Assembly (NCBI GenBank): GCA_963931865.1
Contig: OZ007513.1
Span: forward strand, 5,860,808-5,924,807
Origin: Axinella damicornis
Taxonomy: Eukaryota; Porifera; Demospongiae; Axinellida; Axinellidae
DNA: 64,000 nucleotides
Direction: 5' to 3'
This document shows positions 32,655-42,571 of this stretch, piece by piece. Position 1 is the first letter of the stretch; each line of letters starts with the position of its first letter. The notes below the pieces were generated by a model. The model was given only the letters and a program-made list of their open reading frames with translations, did not search any database and was not told the origin of the DNA. Position numbers and translations under genes: made by a program.

Positions 32655-34160
32655 GGGGACGGCATCAAAGCCGTTGGGGCTCGGCCAAGGCCGTGGGGGA
32701 GCGGCCAAAGCCGTGGGTGTGGGGCCAAGGCTGTGGGGGTTCGGCCAGGGCCGTGGGGGCGCAGCTAAGGCCGTGGGGATGCAGCCAAAGCGGTTGGGGC
32801 TCCGCCATGGTCGTGGGGGCGCGGCCAAGGCCGTGTGGGCCGGCCAAGGCCGTGGGGGCGCGGCCAGGGCCGTGGGGGCGCGGCCACGACCGTGAAGGCA
32901 CGGCCAGGGCCGTGTGGGCGCGTCCAAGGACGTGGGGGTGCGGCCAAAGCCATGGGGCAAGGCCGTGGGGGTGCAGCCAAGGCCGTGGGGGCTCGGCCAG
33001 TACGTTGGGGGCACGGCCAGGGCCGTGGGGTCGCGGCCAGGGCACGACCAGAACCGTGGGGCGCGGTCAAGGCCGTGGGGTCGCGGCCAAGGCCATGGGG
33101 CAAGGCCGTGGTGGCGCAGCTAAGGCCGTGGGGGCGCGGCCAAGGCCGTGGGGGCGCGGTCTAGGCCGTGGGGGAGCAGCCAAGGCTGTGGGGGTACGGC
33201 CAAGGCCATGGGGCCGCAGCCAAGGCTGTGGGGACGCAGTCAAAGCCGTTGTGGCTCGGCCAAGGGTGTGTGGGCGCGGCCGTGGAGGCCGGCCAAAACC
33301 GTGGGGGGGCGGCCAGGGCCGTGGGGGCGCAGTCAGTGCCGTGTGGGCGCGGCCAGGACCGTGGGGGCGGGCCAGGGCCGTAGGGACGCGTCCAAGGCCG
33401 TGGGGGCGCGGCCAAAGCCTTGGGGCAGGGCCGTGGGGGTGCAGCCAAGCCAAGGCCATAGGGGCGCGGCCAGTGCCTTGGGGGCGCGGCCAGTGCCTTG
33501 GGGGCGCGGCCACGACCAGGACCGTGGGGCGCGGCCACGGCCGTCGGGTCGCGGCCAAGGCCATGGGGCAAGGCCGTGGCGGCACAGCCAAGGCCGTGGG
33601 GGAACGGCAAAGGCCGTGGGGGCGCGGCCAAGGCCATGGGCAAGGCCGTGGCGGCGCAGCCAAGGCCGTGGGGGCGCAGCCAAGGCCATGGGGACGCGGC
33701 CAAAGCCGTTGGGGCTAGGCCAAGGCCGTGGAGGAGCGGCCAAGGGTGTGGGGGCGCCGCCAAGGACGTTGGTGCGCGGCCAAGGCCGTGGGAGCACGGC
33801 AAAGGACGGGGGGCGCGGCCAAGGCCGTGGGGGTGCGGCCAAGGCCGTGGGGACGCGGCCAAGGCCGTGGGGGAGCAGCCAAGGGTGTGGGAGTACGGCC
33901 AAGGCTATGGGGGCGCAGCCAAGGCTGTGGGGACGCAGCCAAAGCCGTAGGGGCTCGGCCAAGGCCGTGGGGGCGCGGCCAAGGCCGTGGGGGCGCGGCC
34001 AAGGCCGTGGGGGAGCAGCCAAGGGTGTGGGAGTACGGCCAAGGCTATGGGGGCGCAGCCAAGGCTGTGGGGACGCAGCCAAAGCCGTAGGGGCTCGGCC
34101 AAGGCCGTGGGGGCGCAGCAAGGGCCGTGGGGGTGCGGCCAGTGCCGTGTGGGCGCGTCC
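32655..34160 (+). repeat. 20-bp GC-rich minisatellite, array 1 (G-rich strand on plus)
   Basis: About 75 tandem units of GGGCGTGGCCAAGGCCGTGG type, the reverse complement of the unit that fills 42782-64000. Units vary by point changes (GGGGGCGCGGCC, GGGGCTCGGCC, GGGGCAAGGCC). A block of about 134 bp near 33840-33975 (GGGAGCAGCCAAGGGTGTGG..) recurs almost exactly near 34010-34110, so larger blocks have been copied. The frames of up to 388 codons on both strands are by-products. The array starts near 32655 after unique sequence and ends at a TAGTCTCGTTCCCAGACCC element relic. Confidence 0.95.
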
Positions 34161-34312
34161 TAGTCTCGTTCCCAGACCCAAACAACCCCAGCGAAGATCG
34201 CTTGCCGTATCTCGCTGGGAAGGAGGGTCTGGTCATTTGACCGCGGGCAACGCGGATCTACGCCTGGTATGCAGGCGTACTCAATTATTGGTTAACCCAC
34301 TCTCCAGCTGCT
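34161..34312 (+). repeat. Short element relic at the edge of array 1
   Basis: It begins TAGTCTCGTTCCCAGACCC and contains CGCTGGGAAGGAGGGTCTGG, an inverted counterpart. The same end motif occurs at 5915 and, in altered form, in the 71-bp hairpin at 63570-63640. It looks like a partial short inverted-repeat element inserted at, or marking, the array boundary. Confidence 0.5.
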
Positions 34313-34822
34313 GACCGGAGAGAGCTTCCCCCTCAGAAGCACTAACACTGAGGATGGCGCAAGACTCGACATCAAGGCCCAAAACTTTTGGGATAAAAGC
34401 AAACAATCTACCTTTGATGTCAGAATCTTCAACTCCCATGCACCTTCAAATTGTACATCCTCCACTGATGATATGCATGCTATAGAAGACACGAGCGTGA
34501 GAAGAGGAGAGCTTACGAACAGCGTGTCCTCGAGGTGGAGCATGGTACCTTCACCCCTCTGGTCCTGTCCACAAGTGGAGGATGGGGTCCGTCTGCCACG
34601 GTTGCATTCAAGAGACTTGCAGGTCTCATCTCTCAGAAACACGATCAACCGTATAGCAGCACCCTTAGCTTCATCAGATGTAAGATCGCCTTCAGCCTGA
34701 TTGACTCTGCCATCGCATGCCTCCGCGGTCCCAGATCAGCTTTCCATGCCCCAGCTAGGGACTTCAACTTGACGGACCACCCACTGGACCTCATCTATGC
34801 TGAGGTCCGGCTCCGGACCTAA
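34313..34822 (+). pseudogene. Retroelement-associated ORF fragment, copy 2
   Basis: A coherent protein is spread over two frames: ARLDIKAQNFWDKSKQSTFD and VRIFNSHAPSNCTSS first. After a frameshift near 34470 come HEREKRRAYEQRVLEVEHGT, FTPLVLSTSGGWGPSATVAF, KRLAGLISQKHDQPYSSTLS and IRCKIAFSLIDSAIACLRGP. This segment order is familiar from the C-terminal part of an ORF often seen in coral and sponge retroelement relics, but I cannot name the superfamily with certainty. Only about 170 codons survive and no reverse-transcriptase core is present. The fragment at 7500-7735 is the same family. Confidence 0.6.
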
Positions 34823-36019
34823 ACTGTCATTTTGCTTTGCTATTTTTTCGATCTTACCCTTTTTGTGCATCACCCCTTTTCTGTAAAAAGAAACCTTTGT
34901 ATCATCATCAGAATATATGTAGCCACTATAAAACCTGCTTCTTGCTTTTTGTACAAAAAAAAAAATTATTGGTTAATTATCAAATTCTACCGTAAATATT
35001 TTTCCGCTGATTTAGAAGCGCTCTCAAAATGACTTGGATGTAGATGGCAGTCCAGACTAGTGAAACGATTGATGCCGATACGGCGTATGGCAAGTAGCTC
35101 ATGGACTTGTTACCGTTCAAAGCGGCAAGATAAAATGGTGGCTAGTACTGGCAGCAGGTGCTTGGGGTAGTCACTGCGCAGAAACCGACGATCACGACAG
35201 TCAGGTATGTCATCAGGCAGTACTGTAAGGCCATAGAGTCACCAGGCAGCGACAACGCTCGAGCGCTTGTGAACAAGCCATGAACAAACGCTTAACTAGT
35301 AACTAGAGGTGTTCATAGAACACATACCCTGCGCTGAACGTCTACAGGCCAGGATGCAGCTACAATCAACGTGACATCTCTGCTGATGGGGCGGCTATCG
35401 CGCGTATACTGTGGTCGTGTTCGTGTAAGTGTATGGCCACATTCAAGTGTGGGAGTGACCGCTTACCGTATATATACAACATATTATATTTTGTGAAGCT
35501 GGGCCAAATGTTACGAATAATAGGAAATAGCTGAAAAAACAGCCGAAACAATAGCCACGATATCTGTGAAGTACATAGATCGTGAGAAAACACTGTTTCC
35601 TAGTGGTCATCTCGAAGCATGAAGTTTCCAAATGCACTGTGTGTCCTGCTCTTGATGGGACTCCGAGGTCACGAAGAGGCAGTAGTGGCAAGATATAAGG
35701 ACAAAATATGCATTAATCCACCGCGGTAACCGGTGTCATGGGGAATTTGGCACCCCCGATTTATGGCACCCCCATGCCAAATTCCCTAGGGAAATTGGAA
35801 CCCCCAAGCAAAATACGCTGAGGGAATTTGGCACCCCGCGGTGCACCCCTTGGGGAATTTGGCATCCGGCCGTTACGGTACAGCTGAACCGTTCAGAACG
35901 TATACCAGCGAATCAAAGCTAGGCATTGCTGAACCTATAGTGACCTTATCAGAAGGTGTCAGTCATGGAAAATGTATTTAAAGAAGCTTGCAATGCGCTA
36001 CTAGTCACAATAACAGAGG
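34823..36019. other. No gene seen; local repeat
   Basis: Mostly AT-rich. At 35735-35870 the phrase GGGAATTTGGCA with CCCC runs occurs several times in both orientations (ATGCCAAATTCCC), a small complex repeat. Positions 35880-36019 directly precede the Ginger-type gene and may hold its 5' flank. Confidence 0.45.
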
Positions 36020-36231
36020 ATGGCGGAGATCGAACTTGGAACGGCGGACGGTTCGGATGAGATCAAGGTCTACGATGAAGTGCAAGATATTTAGCTAGCG
36101 GAATATACCCCGAAACAGCGACGAAGGTTGAGAAAGGTGTCATTCGGAAACGAGCAAAAAAGTTTCTGCTTGTTGATGGCGTCCTACGCTACAAACAAAG
36201 TGTGAAGGGTGGCGAGCAGAGACTTCCGCAG
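36020..36231 (+). pseudogene. Ginger-type gene, exon 1 (N-terminal segment)
   Basis: It starts ATGGCGGAGATCGAACTTGG (MAEIELGTADGSDE..). After VYDEVQDI a frameshift moves the reading to SGIYPETATKVEKGVIRKRA, then KKFLLVDGVLRYKQSVKGGE ending at QRLPQ. The YP...K..IR+RAKKF.L.DG.L.YK pattern is the usual lead-in to the H2C2 finger in GIN/Ginger integrases. The donor GTACGT follows at 36232. Confidence 0.65.
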
Positions 36232-36949
36232 GTACGTGTTTAATAATCATTACTGTCATTGGGCGTATGCAAGGGGAGCGGATGATACTGCACTGTGTAA
36301 TGTACTATTAAATTTAGGCCGAGGTTATTGACACCGATCGTCGGTGTCAACAATCGCCACAAATCAGCTATTGACACCGATTCGGTGTCAACAATCGCCA
36401 CAAATCGTCTATTGACACCGACCAACGATTCATTTCACCTTTTGAGTGCTGAGATGCGTCGACGCGGTACGCACGCTAGCCTGGACTTCCTCTGCGATGG
36501 TTCCGCGCTGATCGTGCTCAGCTTGCTTGTTTCTGCTGGCACGGGCAGGGTACTGATGAGATTCACAATGGTATGCAGGAATGTTCGGGGAGTTTACGAT
36601 GCTACCGTACCGTACTGTCGCTAACGGCCTATAGGCCTCGCGACCCAGCACGGAAGTGCTTCGCGCATGGGTAGACTACTCTGAGCCATAGATGTTTACA
36701 CAACATGTAGATGTTTACACAACATGTACATGAAAATGCAGGTCAATAAGAATAAAACAGTTCATGTGTCTTTACATGTAATACACCTCCATTTTTCAGG
36801 TAACACAGCATCTTGTTCTAGTCCTATACACAGTTAAAGTGGTACCATTTTATGCACTCCGAGCATTGTACCATACTGTCTCCTGTGTGCGGAAGGGGCA
36901 ATATACTTTCTTCATTACTACCGAGTGTGGAAAAGGATCAACATCCTTG

Positions 36950-37245
36950 CTTTCAGACAATGAAGAAAGTGTGACCTGAACTGTGCTTGGAACCACCTAC
37001 TTGCTGTTGCACCTCAGGAAAAGGTGAGATAGATGTAGGTTTGATGCAGGTTCAGCAATGAAGCTATCACTTCTTAGTACTGAGTGGGATGTCTCCAGTG
37101 TGCACACTGTGATAAACCTGCTGTTCTTCTTCGTCACACAGATCCAGTGGGAATGGTGACAGTTCAATAGCTGCACAAAGTCAACATCGTGCACTTGAAA
37201 TGTGCATGTATCACTCCCCAACATCTTGTAGCCCTGATTCATTAG
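36950..37245 (-). pseudogene. Ulp1/C48-like protease fragment, broken
   Basis: The minus frame reads FVQLLNCHHSHWICVTKKN, including the catalytic-type HW pair, then SRFITVCTLETS, where active members have a V.VYDS. After a frameshift near 37010 it reads PEVQQQVGGSKHSSGHTFF, where an active enzyme would have the Gln followed by a DCG nucleophile motif. The Asp-Cys-Gly is not preserved. It is a second Ulp1-like sequence, unrelated in detail to the one at 40231-40875. Confidence 0.55.
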
Positions 37246-37645
37246 GGAACTTTTCCTTCGTCAAGGTTTGCCCAGCATTGATTAATCTCTCAATAATAAA
37301 GTCTTCAGAATAACAACATCAGACTGCAGGAGTTTCTCGCCAAAAATTTGTAGACAAACTTGTCCCTCATTGACACATTCCTACTGCCTTCTCCCTCCTC
37401 ATTCGGATTCGATTTGTAGCTGTCCTAGGTTGAACTGTTATACTCGCCTCCTTTGACTTTTGGAGCCTCATGGGAGTCATCTCTTCCATCTTCACATGGT
37501 GGTTCTCTTTTCTGTTTCATTTAGCCTTGGTGTTCTTTGAAGGCCACAACTTAGAAGAGTGTTTAGGTCTACCTTTGCACTTAATATGCGGCTTGAGCTT
37601 GACATTTCTCGAAGCACTGAAAGCTGAAGACGATCCTGTATTGTA

Positions 37646-37712
37646 TGTGTGTGTGTGTGTGCAGGTTGACATGTGTGTGCATGTCCGCATATGTGTGCGT
37701 GTGTGTGTAATG
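37646..37712 (+). repeat. GT-rich microsatellite
   Basis: TGTGTGTGTG runs with interruptions (CAGGTTGACA, CATGTCCGCATA). The frames on both strands across it are by-products. Confidence 0.8.
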
Positions 37713-37973
37713 AGACATGTATGATTGCACTGTGAATGTACATATGCACAGAGAATGCATCACTCATGCAAGCATAATTAGTAGGTGTGGCCTCATGTAA
37801 TAGGCTGGCCACGTAGCTAGTTACGTTGGAAGAGTCCACAGAGGTAGTGTATTCGACTTCCGTAGATTATTGTCGACACAAACCGAAGAACAAGAAATGG
37901 GGCTAGCAAAACACATGGTGCCTGGGATTTAAACTTACTTCAAGGGTGCCACAGTCGGCATGTGCAATGCATT

Positions 37974-38660
37974 GTGGGGCGAGCCTGAGCGAGTACACAT
38001 TACAGTTGTCGAATGTGCATGGAGCAGTTGCATGCGCATGTGTTCCTAGGCCTATACATGGAGCAGATGCATGTGCATGACTGTCAGTGCATGTCATCCG
38101 AATGTGATAGCACAACTTAAGGACACATCACACCAGAAGTTATGACACTAAAAAATACACCCGTGCAATTCACAGCAACTGCGAATCCGGTTAGCCGAAG
38201 CAGTCTGGTAGGTAGGTCCAGGAGAGCTCTCTGTCTTTGTTGTCACCACCAGAGGGCGACTTTCTCATTCTCTGCTGATGCCAGACTAGTCTGGGGTATG
38301 ACTGTATGTCACAGTGAGTTAAGTGTTACAGAGCGCAGGCCAGTCAAGTTCCCATCCTCTGGCAATAGCTGAAGCAGCAGTCTAACACACCGTGATGGTT
38401 TATAGCTATTAAAGCCTGAATGCATGCTAGCTAGCTAGCCAGTAATGTATCATGCTGCACACCATGATGTGCTCTGCATGCAGGACATGAGATCGCTTGA
38501 AGCACTCTCCCCGTCTTCATGAAATGCTTTAGCCCCTCACCGCGCGCTATAGTCTCCATCCTTGTTGAGGTAGACCGTTCATAGTTCGTGTCTCAGTCGT
38601 TGACGTTGCAATGGTGAGTTCGTTTGTGGTTTGAATTAACGCATGATGCAATGACACGCA
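37974..38660 (+). repeat. Element family E, truncated copy
   Basis: It begins GTGGGGCGAGCCTGAGCGAG, like 5148, and shares the middle blocks (ATCACACCAGAAGTTATGAC, CTTGAAGCACTCTCCCCGTC). It loses similarity after AACGCATGA.GCAA near 38650, so the right terminal repeat is missing. About 60 bp near 38395-38460 are absent from the other copy. Confidence 0.7.
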
Positions 38661-38829
38661 AAATACGCACTGAGACTAGAGCACTGAGCTGAGGTCCATA
38701 TATAGTACCATCAAGGGGATCACGTGGTACTGCAGGATATCGATCGGTGTCAATAGCTCGTTCGTGGCCGTTATCGACACCGATGATCGGTGTCAATAGT
38801 CACTGCGTTAAAGGCATCCTCCATGTCAG

Positions 38830-39846
38830 GTTATCAGAGACAGAGTGTCAAAGACAAGAATATTGGAAGCCTGTCATGATGATAGGGTTGGAGGCTGCCA
38901 TTTTGGACGAGACAGGACCATTGACAAGATTGCAGCACGTTACTACTGGAGGGGCATTTATGACACTGAGGAATGGGTAAGCGAACTCCTGTAGAAAAGC
39001 CAATTCAAAGCAGATGCATTCTGCATACATGCAATCTGTCTATGTCTAAGAGTATATAGTTAGTTTCTGCACCACTGACTGTTCAATTTTCATTCCATAG
39101 GTGAAGCACTGTGAAGTTTGCCAGAGGTCCAAGAGAAAGTTCGACAAGCCAGCACCATCCCTACACCCCATTCCTGTCTCTGATACCTGGAATAAGGTGG
39201 GGATCGACTTGATTCAGCTGCCTGTCAGTAGTAGTGGCAACCGCTACTGTATTACACTGACAGACTACTTCTCAAAGTGGGCAGAAGCTATGCCAATCCC
39301 CACAAAAGAGGCCAGTCATGTTGCTGATTTTCTGTACAAGATGATCTTCCGCCATGGATGTCCAGAGGAAATCATTTCAGATCAGGGAAGAGAATTCTGC
39401 AATCAGGTCATCAACAGATTGGAAGAGCTCACCGGGTTTCGGCATCGAGTGACAGCTGCATATCATCCACAGTCCAACGGACTGGATGAAAGGATGAACC
39501 AAACCCTCAAAGCAGCACTGCAGAAGCTGGTCAATGAGAATCAAGATGATTGAGATCAGCTACTTGACAACGTCCTGTTCGCTTACCGTACAAGCAGACA
39601 AGCTTCGACGAAGTATACACCATTTTTTTTGATGTATGGACGGGAAGCTAGGCTTCCTATAGACATCACCCTCACTGATTCCAAAAGAGAGGACAACACA
39701 CAGGTGCTCACTCTAGATGAGAAGGTGGGGAAGATGATTGAGTTTCAAAAAAAAATCCATGACCAAGCTCGAGACAATGTACTCAAGGCACAGGAGAAGC
39801 AGAAGCAACAGTATGTGCCAAGCACAATGGGAGAACTGCGCTGCAG
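38830..39846 (+). pseudogene. H2C2 zinc finger and DDE integrase core (exons 2 and 3)
   Basis: Exon 2 (38830-38976) gives ILEACHDDRVGGCHFGRDRT and AARYYWRGIYDTEEW. Exon 3 continues VKHCEVCQRSK, completing the two-His two-Cys finger across the intron. The core has Asp in NKVGIDLIQL, Asp in EEIISDQGREF and Glu in QSNGLDERMNQT, with exactly 35 residues between the last two, the classic D-D-35-E. A TGA at 39551-39553 stands where the family has Trp (..ENQDD stop DQLLDNVLFAYRTSR); the frame is open again to 39846. Catalytic residues are intact but the chain is cut. Confidence 0.85.
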
Positions 39847-39920
39847 GTAAGAGATATCTATATATTTTGTATAAATTTAAATGCCAGTTGTAGATATAAT
39901 TATAAACAAAATTGTTTCAG

Positions 39921-40133
39921 GTTGACAACAAAGTGCTGGTCCAGGAAATGGCGAATGAGGGACGGAAAGGTGGGAAGCTGGATGTGCAATTCAGAGGACC
40001 CTACATCATCGCAGAGGATCTCGGGAAAGGCAGGTTCAGACTAAGAGATGAAAAGGGAAAACTATTGAAGAATGCCTACAACTGCCACAGACTTAAACTG
40101 TGGTTGGAGCCAAACGAAAAGGCAGAGTCGAAG
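39921..40133 (+). pseudogene. GPY/F domain exon (exon 4)
   Basis: It reads VDNKVLVQEMANEGRKGGKL, then FRGPYIIAEDLGKGRFRL and KNAYNCHRLKLW. The GPY signature and the closing N..RLK.W are those of the GPY/F module that follows the core in gypsy and Ginger integrases and helps multimerisation. The exon is exactly 71 codons and joins exon 5 in frame. Confidence 0.8.
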
Positions 40134-40230
40134 GTTAGTTGTTGTATATAATTATAATTATAGTAAAAGTGCATGTCCGTTATTAATATTAAACAGAAAT
40201 ATGATCTCCCATACCTTCATTACTTTATAG

Positions 40231-40875
40231 TCAAAAGCAGACGAGAAAGACTGTCCACTAAAGCGAAAGGGTGATTCAAACAGCAGCTCAAGTGAACCAC
40301 CACAGAAGAAACGAAGAGATGGCAATGGCAAGACAAAGGCACTGAAGTTCTCAGCACAAATGAAGGAGATCCTGGTGAACGGAGAGGAGCTTGATGATGA
40401 ACACATGCATCTGGCCCAGAAGTTGCTACAAAAGCAATTCCCTCAACTAAATGGCCTACAATCAACTCTACTCTCGGAGATGGATGGTTTCACACCAGTT
40501 CAACATGAGGCCATCCAGATTCATCATGTTCGAGAACCTGGCCACTGGGTGACTTCGAGCAGCATTGGGCAGAGTGTTGCTGTCTATGACAGCAAGTTTT
40601 CAGGTGGTGAACTGAATTCATCCCTCACTCACCAGTTAGCTTCAATCTACAAGTTACTAGTGAGCACAGAAGATGAGTATGGAGATACCATTTACCCACC
40701 CACTTTGTATCTTGAGTTACCAAATGTGCAGCAGCAGAATGGAGTCACTGACTGTGGACTCTTTGCAATTGCGTTTGCAGTCCATCTAGCACTTGGTGAT
40801 GATGTATCAAAACTGAACTTTGACCAGGCATATGGAGAAATCCAGGGACATTCACACCAAGTCACACCTTTTTAG
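40231..40875 (+). pseudogene. Ulp1-like cysteine protease (C48) exon (exon 5)
   Basis: A basic nuclear-type stretch (CPLKRKGDSNSSSSEPPQKK) leads into an Ulp1-like fold. The putative catalytic set is present: His in REPGHWVTSSS, Asp in VAVYDSKF, Gln in PNVQQQNGVT and Cys in DCGLFAIAFAVH. Enzymes of this fold remove SUMO or ubiquitin-like proteins. The reading LNFDQA near 40832 should continue into MRHHLIKCF at 42572, but the donor is gone and the frame runs into a stop at 40875. Intact as a domain, truncated as a gene part. Confidence 0.8.
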
Positions 40876-41299
40876 GTGTTGATAATGCAGAATTTGGCTA
40901 AAATTCTACCATTTTTTGTATGTTTCTTTGGATTACTTCCAAACTATTTGAGATATGAAAAAGCTGAAGTCTGCATCTATTACCTCTATCTTTGTAGATC
41001 CTTCTGATGTCAGACACAAGCCTGTACGGGAAATTCTACCACCGTCATTTTGGGGGAAGATTGTGCAGTGTCCAGTACTAGTGCAATAGATAATGTATGG
41101 GGAGCCCCTGCCACTATGCGTTTTGATGAACATTTCTAAATATACGTACGCAATATCAAAAACCTGAACCCAGATTCTGAAAGCTTAGTGTGTGAAGATT
41201 CCGAAAAGCTATAGTTGTCAATACTTATTTTGAAGTTTACCACCGTCATTTTGAGGTAGAAAGTTGGTTGTTTTGATACAGAGAATATAGCTGCTGCTG
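40876..41299. other. Inserted sequence in the last Ginger intron
   Basis: No gene is seen. The phrase AAATTCTACCACCGTCATTTTG and a close variant (GTTTACCACCGTCATTTTGAG) recur at about 41032 and 41236, in keeping with a short repeated element. Confidence 0.45.
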
Positions 41300-41491
41300 A
41301 TGGCCAAGCTTGGTTGTTTTGCAGTAGTGCTAGCTTTGTTGGCATTGATTCCAGCGAGCTCATCCGGTCCTGGAGACGAGGCAACACGTTCTTCAAAGTT
41401 ACTTGTGAATGGAGTCGTGGGTCTTATGACTGAGAGGGACATAACCGTCTCACTTACAGTGGGGATAGATAAGACCACATGCATGGTCTAG
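41300..41491 (+). CDS. Small ORF with a predicted signal peptide, 63 aa
   Basis: It reads MAKLGCFAVVLALLALIPAS, then SSGPGDEATRSSKLLVNGVV, with a good N-region, hydrophobic core and small-residue cleavage site (around ASSS/G). The remainder is short and beta-like (DITVSLTVGIDK). It may be the first exon of a secreted protein moved here by an element, or a chance frame. No further exon is found downstream on plus. Confidence 0.3.
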   Translation: MAKLGCFAVVLALLALIPASSSGPGDEATRSSKLLVNGVVGLMTERDITVSLTVGIDKTTCMV

Positions 41492-41669
41492 TATACTAGT
41501 ACCCTCTAGCTAGCTCTATGATTATGTTACATGCATTGTATTTTGTGTTATTTGTAAACATGCTACTACATCGAATCTGATAATCATAACAAGTTGTTTG
41601 TAAACATGCTAATACATGGAATCTGAAACGTTCATAATAATCTTCAACATGTTTAATACATAATTCTAT

Positions 41670-42320
41670 CTAACTGCCTCCGAACACCATATCCATGCGT
41701 ACAAAACGGAAAACTAAGACATTGCCACCAGGCACGTTGATAGCAGACCCTTCCTTGTCATAGTCCTTCAGGGATTGACGCTTGTGGAGGTGATACTGTA
41801 TAGTATCTACGTTGACGTAGCAGAAATCCTGGTTCTCCGAAAGAATGTGGATGTGCCATCTGTCACCCAATAGTGGCTTTAGGTCAGCATAACTTTGCAC
41901 TGTGTATACATCATGTCCATTTCGTCTGTGGAGAACTCGGCCACACTGCTTTAAGCCCCCTTCAAATAGCAGGCGATCAAATGGGAGCTCTATTCTGACT
42001 TATGGTTCTCTCCTATTTCCAGAATTGAGAGAGAGTTTGATTTGGTAGGCTAGCTCTTCATGGGGATTGTATGGCTGATAGTCTTCTAATTGCTGCCCAT
42101 CACTCCTGATGCTCACCAATTCACTGGGGTCCCGCCATTCATCGTGTCGATCGGAATAGCCAATGTAGTGTATCTTGACACTATCCTCTTGCCTTTCGCT
42201 GATTTCAATAGGGTAGAGTTGAGTCGAGTCAGCCTTCTTTTGTCGGGTAGCGCGTGGAATCTTCGGCTCGGCTAGTCTTCTGTAGTCCTTGCGAGGTCGG
42301 TTACGGAGGTTGTAAGCCAT
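41670..42320 (-). pseudogene. Chromo/tudor-knot-like gene, antisense in the Ginger locus, broken
   Basis: It starts MAYNLRNRPRKDYRRLAEPK at 42320. Residues 35-70 contain VKIHYIGYSDRHDEWRDPSE, the pattern of a tudor-knot or chromo-barrel methyl-lysine reader (hY.GY....DEW). A TAA near 42000 interrupts at ..NSGNRREP. The same frame then resumes with VRIELPFDRLLFEGGLKQCG and ..YADLKPLLGDRWHIHILSEN, ending at 41670. The smooth continuation shows a single nonsense change in a formerly continuous gene of about 216 codons. Similar proteins are multicopy in sponge and cnidarian genomes as far as I recall. It probably reached this intron as a separate insertion. Confidence 0.55.
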
Positions 42321-42571
42321 TGCTTTCGTCTTCTTGATCCAATGCGCAGTTTGTGCTCTTCGTTCGAATCATTGTCTTTTATTGGAGGTCTGTATCAATC
42401 GCTGTCAAGTCGCTGGGCATGGGACGATTGGCCAAGAAATGAAATGACGTAACAATCATTTCCAATATTCAAAAGTATACGGAAGTATACAACTCTGGCA
42501 ATAATTAGCACGCTAATCAGCACTCGGACGTAGAATGTCCGATCTAGGCCAATATTTCTCCATATGCCCAG

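Larger units (their letters stand above)
36326..38798. mobile_element. 2.5-kb element nested in intron 1 of the Ginger-type gene
   Basis: The left end carries two to three units of TATTGACACCGAT..TCGGTGTCAA spaced by CAATCGCCACAAATC. The right end carries the inverted counterpart, two units ending at 38798. Each unit is itself a palindrome (GACACCGA..TCGGTGTC). Inside lie a decayed minus-strand Ulp1-like fragment (36950-37245), a GT microsatellite and a partial family E copy. The superfamily is unknown. Confidence 0.65.

Noticed and set aside
33148..34314. 388-codon frame in array 1 rich in Gly and Arg
   Set aside because: Same artefact as in array 2, on the opposite strand of the unit.
18849..42320. 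Reassigned TAA/TGA codons to explain in-frame stops
   Set aside because: The intact genes nearby end at TAA and TAG in natural places, and the affected genes carry other damage, so ordinary decay is simpler.
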